Shown: positions 48,813 through 59,754, counted from the first letter of the stretch. The stretch is DNA of 64,000 bases from Flaccisagitta enflata (GCA_965153355.1 OZ231127.1:72602001-72666000); one strand, 5' to 3'. The notes: generated by a model from the sequence alone, not told the origin. Translations and numbers: made by a program.

Positions 48813-49307
48813 AACAAGGCCGCATACACGGGCCAAGACGGTGCGCCGAGCGTTATTAATTCATAGCTATCCCTAGCTCCATCAGACCTATCCCGAGCTC
48901 TATCAGACCATTCCTAGCTCTATCAGACCTATCCCGCCGGGCGTTATTAATCCATAGCTGTCCCTAGCTCCATCAGACCTATCCCTAGCTCCATCAGACC
49001 ATTCCTAGTTCTATCAGACCTATCCCGAGCTCTATCAGGCCTATCCCGAGCTCTATCAGACCTATCCCGAGCTCTATCAGACCTATCCCGAGCTCTATCA
49101 GACCTATCACCAGCTCTATCAGACCTAACTCTAGCTCAATCAGACCTATCTTCAGCTCTATCAGACCTATCCGACCTATCACCAGACCTATCCGACCTAT
49201 CCCCAGCTCTATCAGACCTAACCGTAGCTGATTATACATTCGAGCGTGACCGACGAATGGACGGACGAACAGAGCTTCTTTTAGAGGTGCTATGGCGCAT
49301 CTAAAAA
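48813..49307 (-). mobile_element. Family A variant with 21-bp minisatellite core
   Basis: On the minus strand it has TTTTTAGATGCGCCATAGCA, CCTCTAAAAGAAGCTCTG and GTCCGTCCATTCGTCGGTC. About 17 units near GAGCTCGGGATAGGTCTGAT follow, then GGCGCACCGTCTTGGCC and TATGCGGCCTTGTT. The core lies exactly where tetranucleotides end and the inverted arm begins. Confidence 0.8.
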
Positions 49308-49367
49308 TCATCCTAGCATATTTCTGAATCATTTTCAGTGATTTTTGCTTCTTTTCGAGATTTTCAA

Positions 49368-49436
49368 CTCGAGCGTGACCAACCGACCGAAAACAGACAG
49401 AGCTAGTTATATAAGTGCTATGGCGCACCTAAAAAC
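49368..49436 (-). mobile_element. Family A variant left-end fragment
   Basis: Minus-strand TTTTTAGGTGCGCCATAGCA, CTTATATAACTAGCTCTGTC and GGTCGGTTGGTCACGCTCGA match the previous element's left end. No right end. 49437-50225 is AT-rich with nothing recognisable. Confidence 0.65.
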
Positions 49437-50225
49437 CTGTGATTTACTCGTTAAACTTTTTTGATCCCGTTCATAAGTTATCATTTGTTCCGCAAATCGT
49501 TAAGATGTCTTTTGCTTTTTTTTCTTAACAGACACAACTGTAGTACACTTTTTTTTCACCTCGTTTATAAGCACGCTCAGCCTCAGATATTTGGAAAATT
49601 TAAGCACATTGCTAAGAACGCTCCAGGTTGAGATTTCCAATTAAAAAAAAATCATAGTGAATTTCCAAAAATATGCCTATTTTTAGATATTTTTGGTTGA
49701 AATTTCCAATAAAAACTTTGATAGAAATTATAATTATCTATAATATCAATCTGTCAGTACATTCAAGATACTAATAGAAATAATTGAATTTCTATTGGTA
49801 ACAAGAATTGATTGCTGTAACAAGGACCACCAAAAAAGGATAATATACCAATAAAGGCGGCTCTCGCCGACCGGAAAAAAGTCGTAAATGGGAGTCTTTT
49901 TTTTCATTGCATCTTTTCCTGTGTGCATCTCATGATGTCTGGTCGACTGCCTCCTGTTTTTGTCATTCAATCTGAAATTGCTGTTGGAATTCAAAGACGC
50001 TGGAATCATGGATAAAGACTTAGTTATTTTCATAACGTGAGTCTTAAAAATTGATGTAAGAGCAGTTATTTTTCTTATTTATTTTTTTATTTTTTGCCGA
50101 CTTTTGACTCTCTGTCAGGCTCTCTGAATGTCTTTCTGTCTGTGTTTTTGTGCTAAGAAATAAATAAATGAACAAAAGATGAAAGAAAGAAATACACAAA
50201 CAAAAAGAAAGAAGAATAGAAACAG

Positions 50226-50497
50226 AAACAAGGCTGAATACACGGCTTTTGAAGTTGCATATGGGAGAGCAGAGCATTGATGTGCTAGGCATCTGGGCAG
50301 GAGCTTGTTACTTGTGTCCCTTTAGTCGCAGACATGTGGCTCTACATGTTGCTGTGTCGGGTGGTGTGTCAGTCTGTTCGTCCATTGGTACCGGACCAAT
50401 GGTCAGACTAAAATATTTTTGAATTGCGTGCTGTTTTTGCATTACTGCTCACGCTTAATCGTCCGCGATTGGATTGCCATGAATCCAGCCTGATTTT
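50226..50497. mobile_element. Two degenerate family A pieces facing apart
   Basis: 50226-50316 is a minus-strand right end (AACAAGGCTGAATACACGGC, CATCTGGGCAGGAGC). 50331-50497 is a plus-strand copy with TTTAGTCGCAGACATGTGGC, GTCAGTCTGTTCGTCC, CGTCCGCGATTGGATTGCC and ATCCAGCCTGATTT. Both are strongly mutated. Confidence 0.55.
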
Positions 50498-50525
50498 ATA
50501 GTAATGATGCTTTACTCACACTATC

Positions 50526-50528
<3 letters not shown>

Positions 50529-50616
<88 letters not shown>
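50529..50616. repeat. (TC)n microsatellite
   Basis: About 43 TC units. 50617-51015 encodes no recognisable protein on either strand. Confidence 0.96.
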
Positions 50617-50617
<1 letters not shown>

Positions 50618-51019
50618 TTCTCTCTATCTCTTCCCAACTAAAGTGCCGGAGTTCAACTCCGCATCCTCCTCATCCTCTTCCCCACCTTTGCATGGAAGAA
50701 AAGGAATTGAAGGGGGTTCATGAAGAGGAAGAGAAATAGAGGAAAGAGGACCACGTCGGCAGAGAAGGAGACAGTGGTATCGGCTGTTCTTCGCAAGTGT
50801 CGCCAGCGCCGGAGAAGACGCCGCCGGTTGGACAAGCGCCAATAATGATGACGACGACAACATCAGTAAAGATCCAATTGTTGAAGGTGTATTGGGAGAG
50901 AAGATGGAGGAGAAAAGGAACTTTACGATATAATGATAATGATATTTTATTCCACGAGACTGAAATGTCTAAGGGCATCATGACGGCAGACAGTGCATTC
51001 ATTTCAGAAATACATTAGG

Positions 51020-51335
51020 ATTCTTCTTCTTCTTCTTCTTTTTTTTCTTCTTCTTCTTCTTTTTTTTCTTCTTCTTCTTTTTCTTTTTCTTCTTCTTCTT
51101 CTTCTTCTTTTCCTTCTTCTTCTTCTTCTTTTCCTTCTTTTTCTTCTTCTTCTTCTTTTCCTTCCTCTTCTTCTTCTTTTCCTTCTTCTTTTCCTTCTTC
51201 TTCTTTTTCTTTTTTCTTCCTCTTCTTCTTCTTCTTCTTCTTCTTCTTCTTCCTTCTTTTTCTTTTTCTTTCTTTTTCTTTTTCTTTTTCTTCTTCTTCT
51301 TCCTTTTCTTCCTCTTCATCTTCTTTTTGTCTTTT
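51020..51335. repeat. (TTC/TTTTC)n tract
   Basis: CTT triplets broken by TTTT and TTCC interruptions. Lys-rich and Leu/Phe-rich frames are artefacts. Confidence 0.95.
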
Positions 51336-53300
51336 GTTGTTGCTTTTGATTTGGGAGGTTACGTTGCTTCCCCGACACTGCTAACTTCCACCTATTTTCT
51401 TGATTTGTGTTCTATGTTAAGCGCCGGCTATCATTGAGCATTTGCCGCCGTCAGCGTCGCCTTAAGCTTCGAGTTTCTGCCGCATTCGGCGTCAAGCATC
51501 CACTGCCGGGTTCTCATCGCCTTCAGCATCGAGCTTCTGCTGCTGCTTCAGCTTCACATCTTTGCTGCAGTTGCGTCGGCGTTGGTGTCAAACGATTGTG
51601 ACTTTACGAGCCACAGGAAGGCAGATCGTCGACTTCGCCAGGACTCGAGTCACTTGATCAAACCAACAAACACAAGAACGAAGAACCGTGGAGGTATGGT
51701 AATGATTGATTTTGTTGCATTGCACATTCTAAATGGATCATATGGATGATGATGACGATGATGAGATGATGATAATGATGTTGAAGATGACCATGACAAT
51801 GATGATCAAATGATTCATTCTCACATTTTTGCTCATTGATTGAATACTTGATTGATTGATTGATTGATTCATTCATTCACATTTTCACTCTAATGGATTC
51901 ATTCATTCATTCTTTCAATCATCACACATTCATTCATTTCTTCATTCATTATTTTGATACTTCAATCTCACATCCATCCATTCAGTCCCCCAGCGCCTAA
52001 GCTGAATCCGACGCTGTCTTTCGGTCCTTATCAAACTCGCGGAAGCTTCGGAACAACAACAAGGAAAAGAACGAGAATTACGTGAACAATCATTAAGACA
52101 ACATATTTTCCAACAACTACATCATTATTTGCAGCCACTGATCCGGGCGACGAAGACAACAACGACGAAAGTTGCATGAAACGCAATCAGCATCATCAAA
52201 CTTCTTTGCTTGTTGCATCCTCGACTTTTCCCGGTGCTTAAGACTTTCGACTTCTTCTCAACTCTCTCGTCATGCTCTTTAGCTTCGTCTTGACGATCTA
52301 CTTTGCCGGGACCGTGGTTGACAAGGGAGTGGGACGTCATTTTCATTGCGTATGGGGTCGATAGCGTTGGCGATGGCGCCACCTCCTCATCAACTGCGTC
52401 ACTTTTGCAGCGACGGTGTCAACAAGAGACGCCGCCACTGCCTCTTTCTTTTAATCGTCGCCATCATCGTCGTTATCACCGAATCTGTCATTGGTGTTAT
52501 CATCAACATCATCATCATAATTGTCATCAACTATGCCTTTGAACGACGACAAAGAAAATTGAATTACAGACAGTTAATAGAATTTTTTTTTGTTTCTCTC
52601 ATGCTACTCTTTTATTGATGTTGAATTCACACTTTACATTATATACAATTTCAAAATTAGTAGAGTATTGATTCTTGAAAGCACAGACTACCTATAGGGC
52701 CAGTGACTCAACACTCGTCGTGCCCATAAGTAAGGGCAGTGATAAATACAAAAGCAAATTGTTGTGAACCATCCTGCAGATGTAGATACTACATTCGGGT
52801 GTGTCAATATGCAAAACATAAATCCCTGAGAGTATAACGCTAGGGCATCATGGGGTTACTCATTTAAATGCTTTCACCGTTTTTCTTTTTTCAAATTTCA
52901 GTCATCTTCCGTTTTTTCCAAAAGCCCTGTTTTGCCCCTAATTTGCATATCGTTGTAATCACGTTATCGACTTTTCATCCTTTGCCTTGTATAGTGGGGC
53001 ATTCGAATTACCTTCAAATGCTGCTATCCTCTTTAAAGCGTCACAGAAAAGTGTCTGGGTTAATCATATCAACTTCAATGAAATAGTAAAATAGTTTTTT
53101 TGGTTAATAAAATTGTTTCTTGGCGAACGAGCGCGCAGACCTTGCATTAGATTTCGATCGCGAAAAAAAACGGTTGCCTATTGAATTTTGGAAAAAGAAA
53201 AACGGCGATCGTTTTCAAATCAACAGCCCCATCTTGCGTCAGCGTTATGGTCTCAAATTCAGTCATCACCCGTATTTGACACACCTGAATACTACATGAA
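51336..53300. other. No gene seen; ATGATG and TTCATTCA patches
   Basis: GATGATGATGACGATG repeats (51740-51800) and ATTGATTG/ATTCATTC tetranucleotides (51850-51960) are present. A CATCATCGTC-rich stretch at 52440-52530 yields low-complexity His/Ile frames. 52620-53300 is unremarkable AT-rich DNA. Confidence 0.45.
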
Positions 53301-53305
53301 TTTTA

Positions 53306-54076
53306 AACAAGGCCAACACCTATAAGTCGCGTGCGAGACAAAGATAACTGAATTGACCTGACTCCTTATTGTATCACTTTAGAGACTTAGACCAGACTTA
53401 GACCGGACTTAGACCAGACTTAGACCAGACTTAGACCAGACTTAGACCAGACTTAGACCAGACTTAGACCAGACTTAGACCAGACTTAGACCAGACTTAG
53501 ACCAGACTTAGACCAGACTTAGACCAGACTTAGACCAGACTTAGACCAGACTTAGACCAGACTTAGACCAGACTTAGACCAGACTTAGACCAGACTTAGA
53601 CCAGACTTAGACCAGACTTAGACCAGACTTAGACCAGACTTAGACCAGACTTGGACCAGACTTGGACCAGACTTGGACCAGACTTGGACCAGACTTAGAC
53701 CAGACTTAGACCAGACTTAGACCAGACTTAGACCAGACTTAGACCAGACTTAGACCAGACTAAAACCAGACTTAGACCAGACTTAGACCAGACTTAGACC
53801 AAACTTAGACCAGACTTAGACCAGACTAAAACCAGACTTAGACCAGACTTAGACCAGACTTAGACCAGACTTAGACCAGACTTAGACCAGACTTAGACCA
53901 GACTTAGACCAGACTTAGACCAGACTTAAAAAATGACTCAAAATAACTCCAGACAACCCAAAATTACCAAAAACGACACAAAAAAGCTTAGTGTTACCGA
54001 CCGACCGACCGACTGACCAACCGACGGATGGACCGACGGAGCGGGTTGTAGAGTCGCGTGCACGCGACTAAAAAAA
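53306..54076 (-). mobile_element. Family A element with 11-bp minisatellite core
   Basis: On the minus strand TTTTTTTAGTCGCGTGCACG, ACTCTACAACCCGCTCCGTC and GTCGGTTGGTCAGTCGG come first. About 50 tandem 11-bp units follow (plus strand GACTTAGACCA, 53382-53930). The end is CTCGCACGCGACTTATAGGT and GTTGGCCTTGTT. Variant units cluster: four or so consecutive GACTTGGACCA, and two GACTAAAACCA units spaced 66 bp (six units) apart. Confidence 0.88.
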
Positions 54077-54886
54077 TACGCACCTTTTCATTTGCTGATA
54101 AAACTGACTCAAAAAGTGTTAAAAGTTTTTTTTTAGAGGAAGTGATTTTGAAGATTTTCAAATTATCTTTCATTCTAGATCAATCCCAGATCTTTATCTT
54201 CGACGGATTAGGAGCTAGAGCTCTCTAAAGTGAGACACCATTTTGCTGAATTGCATCTTATTCAAAGGAACTGCAAACACAAATTTGGCAACATCTTTAC
54301 TCAAACTAATGCCATTTCTAAACGAAAAAAGATAGAGATACAAGATTAGCGCCAGATGAAAGAGTTTTTAAAGAGCTTCAAAATGATCTAAGATTTTAAT
54401 TAGTTTTTTTGATTTTCAATGGCGCAATCAGCCATTAAAAAGTGCGTCTTTTTTTGAAATTCATGTAGTATAATTTAACAGGCGCAACAACTAACGACTT
54501 GCAGTTGCGGGGCCACCTGCTGAGGATGAAAATAGTACAGTGCCGTGTTTTCCCACTTCTGGTTGCAAATCTATCAAGATGTGTTTAAGATCGGGTTTTT
54601 ATTTACTTTCAGCTTATGTTTGAGTAAAGGTGTTGGATTGTCTAGACCATGTTAAAAAATCCGTGTATGATGAATTCATGTATTGACTAAATAACTGACT
54701 GGCTGACTGACAGCCTTTAGTGCACAAAGAAATTCGAAAGAATCATAAAAAACAAAAAATCCGTCTGTCTCTGTCTGTTTCTCCGTCTCAGTCCATTGGC
54801 CATGCTAGCGTCTGCCTGTTTCTGTCTGTCTCTGTCTGTCTTTGTCTCCGTTTGTCTCTGTCTGTCTCTGTCTCAGTCTGTCGCTG

Positions 54887-54890
<4 letters not shown>
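54077..54890. other. No gene seen
   Basis: AT-rich DNA ending in CTGTCTCTGTCTGTTTC units that lead into the next microsatellite. Confidence 0.45.

Positions 54891-54982
<92 letters not shown>
54891..54982. repeat. (TC)n microsatellite
   Basis: About 46 TC units. Confidence 0.97.
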
Positions 54983-54985
<3 letters not shown>

Positions 54986-55288
54986 GCGCGCGTGCATGGA
55001 TACATGGACGGATGCACACATGCATGTAAGCGCAATCGCAAGCTCTTTCTCTCCTTCAAATTACCGCGATTCGATGATAACATTTTTCGGAGAAAATTCT
55101 CAACATAGATAGAGATATGTAACAACACCTGCGGCCTAGTTCTGGACTATGACCAGCTCAATCTCTTCTAATGAAAAAGACATCTTTACAAAAAGTGCAA
55201 AGATTCACAAGATTCGAGATTCTAATTGTCGTCCGAACGCTGCCAAATGAGAAAATGTTTCATAAACATTCAAAGGTCGGATTTTTAA

Positions 55289-56332
55289 GGTTTCAGGTTA
55301 GGGTGCCATCGCCATCATCTTAATCCTTCTCCTCCTCCTCCTCCTCCTCCATCTCCTTTAACGCGGCGTCAAACGGGTGATCAAGCAGCTCGACAGGGCT
55401 TAGCCCATCAACCCTTGTCAGATGGCGCCTTTGAGAAATTCCTTGCAGCTTCCCATGCGGATAATTTCATTCGATGGAGAGAAATTGGCTATAAGAATTT
55501 GGAGAAGGCACGTCCAAGATCACCGCATACATCCTTGACGCCCACAGATTACATCATTCTGAAACGGAGATTTATGGAGGCGGCAAATAATAAGGGAATT
55601 ACGGAAATGGACATGCTTTTGGAGTTACCACATTGGTTCAGCGGCCCTGTAGCTGATGTCATCATGACGGCGACAATTGGTGTGACAGCAGAGACTGCCG
55701 CCTTTGAATTGGAGAAGTGTTTTGAACGGATGGACACGATATTCCAGGGGAAATTAGGCATGGTGGGCGCACTGCTTGATGGAATTGCATCCGCTCCTCC
55801 AATCGCGACGCATGATTACAAGGCCCATTTTCTCCTATACGCGGAATTATTGAAGGCTGAGAAGATTGCGAGGGTGTGTGGAGAGGAAGAGATGTGTCAT
55901 AGGGACAACAGAATTCGTGACATTCTCAATAGCCGGGTCCCTCATCTCGCTGACAAGTTTTGGACGGAGGACTTTGAGTCAGAACAAGATGGCCGGGGAA
56001 ATTATAACTTCCATAATTTGGTGGAGTTGGTGGAACGATGGGCAATTATCAAAAGATATCAGGCGCCACCGGACAAAGATTCCACCATTTGTGGCCAACA
56101 GCGGCCAGACGGACTCTGCGGGATTTGTGGCCATCCCCATGCAACATCTCAATGCCCCATCCTAATGGACGTCTCTGTCGATTCAAGGGTGGACATTTTA
56201 TCAAAGCGCGAACTTTGTTTTCATTGTCTCGAGAAGGGACACACTGCCAAATACTGCAACAACATACCTTCGTGTCAAATGTGCGGCCGAGCCCATGCGA
56301 CTATCCTCCACGGCCGTAAATTTAATCAATGA
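55289..56332 (+). CDS. gag: BEL/Pao-type retrotransposon Gag, C-terminal part
   Basis: The frame is open from 55289 (stop at 55286-55288) to the stop at 56330-56332. There is no ATG at the start, and a TTTCAG acceptor-like site lies at about 55295. This suggests the upstream part is elsewhere or spliced. A proline-rich linker is followed by a helical, charged region of about 230 residues (for example FIRWREIGYKNLEKARPRS, NFHNLVELVERWAIIKRY). Numbered from the TTG codon at 55415, three zinc knuckles follow: CX2CX3HX4C (235-247), CX2CX4HX4C (268-281) and CX2CX3HX4H (287-299). The middle LCFHCLEKGH and final CGRAHATILH blocks are the recognisable BEL/Pao Gag signature. No protease, reverse transcriptase or integrase follows within the window, so it is a truncated copy or a gag-only gene. 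The frame is intact over more than 340 codons. Confidence 0.8.
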   Translation, partial: GFRLGCHRHHLNPSPPPPPPPSPLTRRQTGDQAARQGLAHQPLSDGAFEKFLAASHADNFIRWREIGYKNLEKARPRSPHTSLTPTDYIILKRRFMEAANNKGITEMDMLLELPHWFSGPVADVIMTATIGVTAETAAFELEKCFERMDTIFQGKLGMVGALLDGIASAPPIATHDYKAHFLLYAELLKAEKIARVCGEEEMCHRDNRIRDILNSRVPHLADKFWTEDFESEQDGRGNYNFHNLVELVERWAIIKRYQAPPDKDSTICGQQRPDGLCGICGHPHATSQCPILMDVSVDSRVDILSKRELCFHCLEKGHTAKYCNNIPSCQMCGRAHATILHGRKFNQ

Positions 56333-56744
56333 TTCATTCCTGCCATCAATTCTGTCCTTCTCTTCGCCTCGTTTCCGCTCTTGCGTCCTTCATGTCCTTA
56401 CAAGTCACGTGATTTCGAACAGACGCGTCCCCAGCTCTTTGATGGTATTCCATTTGTCCGGTGGAGTTCCCCTCGACAGCTGGATTTGGGATATTGGCGA
56501 TGGGATGCAGTTCAATGTGTTCCATATCAACACTTCTAAAACGGATAAGTTCAATTGAAAGAATGATTGACATTGACGATTGCTTGACTATGTTTAAACT
56601 GTGTCAATTCGCCTCAATGGATATCCCTTTCTTTTCCCGCCCCTTATCTGTTTGGTGTTTTGATAACGTTTTTTCGTCCTCTGTTTGTGTGTTTTCTTTA
56701 TATTCACCCTACAGTAGCTTCCGGACGTTTTTCGCAATTGCTTG

Positions 56745-56830
56745 AGCGCGGGCATGATCACTTCCGGCCCACGCAGGAAGAAAGATGGCGGCGCCCGTCG
56801 CCTCAATTCGTTTCCAAGATGGCGCCGATC
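56745..56830 (+). promoter_or_regulatory. Promoter-like cluster: ETS site and two YY1-like sites
   Basis: CACTTCCGG (an inverted CCGGAAGTG ETS site) at about 56759 is followed by AAGATGGCGGC at 56781 and AAGATGGCGCC at 56816, both YY1-like, in a short GC-rich stretch without TATA. In animals this combination marks start regions of broadly expressed TATA-less genes. The sites are read from sequence only. ETS-like CTTCCGG also occurs at 56715. Confidence 0.4.
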
Positions 56831-56968
56831 TTTCTTCTTTCCTCCGTCATCTCCTCCTCCTCCTCCTCCTCCATTGGCTACGTCTCTCGACCTCCAACGG
56901 GAGTAGGGAAGGATTCTCCGGCAGTCGAGTTCCGCGCCCCTTCTTCATCGTCGTCCTATTTTAGGTGA
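56818..56968 (+). CDS. Possible first exon, unrecognised
   Basis: From the ATG inside the second YY1-like site an open frame encodes MAPIFLLSSVIS, a serine run, then IGYVSRPPTGVGKDSPAVEF and a second serine run. It reaches a donor-like TTTTAG|GTGATG near 56965. A second ATG upstream (56784) gives an alternative frame. No downstream exon is identified in the T-rich region that follows. The promoter-like motifs are the main reason for listing it. Confidence 0.2.
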
Positions 56969-56979
56969 TGGGGGCGGGT

Positions 56980-57600
56980 TTGATTTCTTGTTTTCTTTCG
57001 TTTTGTTTTGTTTTTTTTGTTCTTTCTCTTTCTTGTTTCCCTTCTTGTTTTTCCTCGTTCTCTTGCTCGGTCTCTTTCTCGTTCTCTTTCTCGCTCGCTC
57101 TCTTTCTTGCTCTTTCTTTTTCTCCCTTGTGTTCCGTGTCTCGTTCTCTCCCTCGTTCTCTCTTCGTTTTCCCCCGTGTTTTCTTTCTTTTGTTCGTCTT
57201 GTTTTGTTTTCTCTCGTTTCCTCTTTCGTTTGTTTCTGTTGTTTTCTTTCTTGTTCGCTCCGTTTTCTCTCTTTTGCTTGTTTTGTTTGTGTTTTGTTTT
57301 GTTTTGTTTTCGCTTGTTTTTTCTTTCGTTCGTTTTTTGTTTTTCTGTTTTCTCCCGTTTCGTCTTTCGCTTGTTTTTTTTTTCTTTCCCTGTTCCCTCT
57401 CCGTTCTTTTCTTTTGTTTATGCTCGTTTTTGTGCCTTGCGTTTTTTGGGAGGCTTGTCTCATGTTTGGATTATTGGTGGTTGGTCATTATTATTGATTC
57501 TCGTTTTCGTCTTGCGTATCGCGTTTTTATTGTGTAATTATCGTTGTCGTTTTGCGTTTTGCGTTTTATCCTCGTGATCATTGTTAACGTGTCATTTACA
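56980..57600. other. T-rich low-complexity stretch
   Basis: TTTTGTTTTGTT- and TTTCTCGTTCTC-type sequence gives Phe/Ser/Leu-rich frames up to 190 codons that are not credible proteins. It may be intron-like. Confidence 0.55.
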
Positions 57601-57726
57601 CGTTTAAATTTGGTATTTAATTATTTATATTAGGTGTAATGTTTTTTCTGTCATTGCTATTTTTAATCCCTGATGTGTTTCTGGTCACGTTCCCATGTCT
57701 GGAAACACCACAAGGTCCCAAACCCC

Positions 57727-58035
57727 GCCAAAAAATGCATGTATCCCATTGAATGACATGGAAAATTGATGAAAACTAAGAAAAATGTAAAATTCCCATT
57801 GAATAACATGGCAAATTGACAAGAAATTGAAAAAAAATACAAAATTCCCATTGATTATCATGGAAAATTACTACTAAGGCCTCAAATATGCCCTCTCAGG
57901 ACATAATGAAATTCACCCCTGTGTCCTACAGGATATCGGCCCTTTGGGGCCGCTGCCCTGCTCTCACTTTGCTTCTTCAGCCAATCACTCCAAGCAGGGC
58001 ACCGGGTACCGCTGACCATGTGCGATCCTTGGATG

Positions 58036-58038
<3 letters not shown>
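57727..58038 (+). mobile_element. Family B element, left end missing, tail complete
   Basis: 57727-58004 matches 46104-46381 with no difference I could see. It then continues with the tail GGGTACCGCTGACCATGTGC and CCTTGGATGACTTC that the other copy lacks. The core is AT-rich CCCATTGAATAACATGG repeats. The tail runs directly into the TTC array. Confidence 0.9.
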
Positions 58039-58066
<28 letters not shown>

Positions 58067-58174
58067 CTTCTTCTTCTTCTTCTTCTTCTTCTTCTTCTTC
58101 TTCTTCTTCTTCTTTTCCTTCTTCTTCTTCTCCTTCTTTTTCTTCTTCTTCTTCTCCTTCTTCTTTTCCTTCTT

Positions 58175-58207
<33 letters not shown>

Positions 58208-58795
58208 CTTCTTCTTCTTCTTCTTCTTCTTCTTCTTTTTCTTCTTCTTCTTCTTCTTCTTCTTCTTCTTCTTCTTTTTCTTCTTCTTTTTTTTCTTCTT
58301 CTTCTTCTCCTCCTTCTTCTTTTTCTTCTTCTTTTTTCTTCTTCTTCTTCTTCTTCTTCTTCTTCTTCTTCTTCTTCTTCTTCTTCTTCTTCTTCTTCTT
58401 CTTCTTCTTCTTCTTCTTCTTCTTCTTCTTCTTCTTCTTCTTTTCTTCTTCTTCTTCTTCTCCTTCTCCTTTTTCTTCATTTCTTCTTCTTCTTCTTCTT
58501 CTTCTTCTTCTTCTTCTTCTTCTTCTTCTTCTTCTTCTTCTTCTTCTTCTTCTTCTTCTTCTTCTTCTTCTTCTTCTTCTTCTTCTTTGTCTTCTTCTGC
58601 TTCTTCTTCTTCTTCTTCTTCTTCTTCTTCTTCTTCTTCTTCTTCTTCTTCTTCTTCTTCTTCTTCTTCGTTCGTCTTCTTCTTCTTCTTCTTTTTCTTC
58701 TTCTTCTTCTGCTTCTTCTTCTTCTTTTTCTTTTTTTCATCTTCTTTTTCTTTTTTTCTTCTTCTTCTTCTACTTCTTCTTCTTCTTCTTCATTG
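58036..58795. repeat. (TTC)n tract, about 760 bp
   Basis: About 250 TTC triplets with sparse TTTT, TCC, CTG and CTCC interruptions. It is the largest simple-sequence block in the window and begins exactly at the family B tail. (GAA/TTC)n of this size can form triplexes (general knowledge). Confidence 0.97.
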
Positions 58796-59087
58796 GATGA
58801 GTGAAGACGAATTAGGTACAATGGCAGTAAGACTATAGACGAGGCTGAAGCAAGAGCCTCGCCCGGGTAGCAAGAGAGAGCGCCAAGAAAGACTGTTCAA
58901 GTGTATCAGGCGGACTTTCGTTGGACTTTTTTTTCATCAATCCCCTGAAGGACATGACAAAACATGGCGAAGTTGAGTTTTTTTATTCTTATTGTTTTTG
59001 CTTTAGTTTTTGTCCTTTTATTTTTTTTTTCATTTTTTATTTCTTTATTTTTTGTCTGTCGGCTCTTCCTCTTCCCAGTCTAAGGAT

Positions 59088-59561
59088 AAAATAGTCACAA
59101 AAGCGTTAGCGGTCAGCGGTAGCCGTGCCCTGTCTAAGTGGGTTGTGATTGAAGCAGAGGGTAGGAGCAGGGCAGCGGCCCCAAAGGGGTCGATGACCTA
59201 TGCTTTCACACACATGGAGGATTTTCTCCTTCTCCTCCTTTTCATGGCGACTAAGATTTGGGCCTTTGGGCTAGGATTTACATAGAATTCTGGGCTGAGT
59301 TTTGAGCCTCGAGGCTGGGATTTGGGCCTTGAGTCTGGGATTTGAGCCTCAAGGCTAGGATTTGGGCCTTGAGACTGGGATTTGGACCTTGAGACTGGGA
59401 TTTGGGCCTCAAGACTAAAATTTGCGCCTCGAGACTGGGATTTAGGCCTCGAGAATGGGATTCTAGAGGGGGGGGGTAGACAAAGAAGAAGGAGAAGGAG
59501 AAAATTCCCCACATGTATGAAAGCATAGGTCATCAATCCCTTCGGCGCCGCTTCCGAAAAA
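59088..59561 (-). mobile_element. Family B element, complete, variant ends
   Basis: Minus-strand CTTTTTCGGAAGCGGCGCCG, GATGACCTATGCTTTCATAC, GGAGAAAATT- segments and a run of C come first. About nine units near CCCAAATCCCAGTCTCGAGG follow. Then come the inverted copy, CTGCCCTGCTCC...GGGCACGG and a tail GCTACCGCTGACCGC ending GTGACTATTTT. Same subfamily as 42469-43076. Confidence 0.88.
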
Positions 59562-59754
59562 GGCAAAAGACATATTTTTGTATTTGTTTTGATCCGTTTT
59601 GATGCACCTGATGTCCTCTTATAAAAACACAATTAAAAGAGGTTGTCTAGTTTCAGTGACGTTGTAAACACATGAGGATTTACATAGATGTCATAACAAT
59701 CTATGAGAACTGGCTGTCACTGCACCATACAATCTCTTTGTCGCCATCTTAACA

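Noticed and set aside
53382-53930. Direct repeats resembling a CRISPR array
   Set aside because: The 11-bp units are contiguous with no spacers, sit inside a eukaryotic transposable element, and have no cas-like genes nearby.
57888-58838. 316-codon and 260-codon frames
   Set aside because: Almost entirely (TTC)n; the short N-terminal part is a family B tail in translation.
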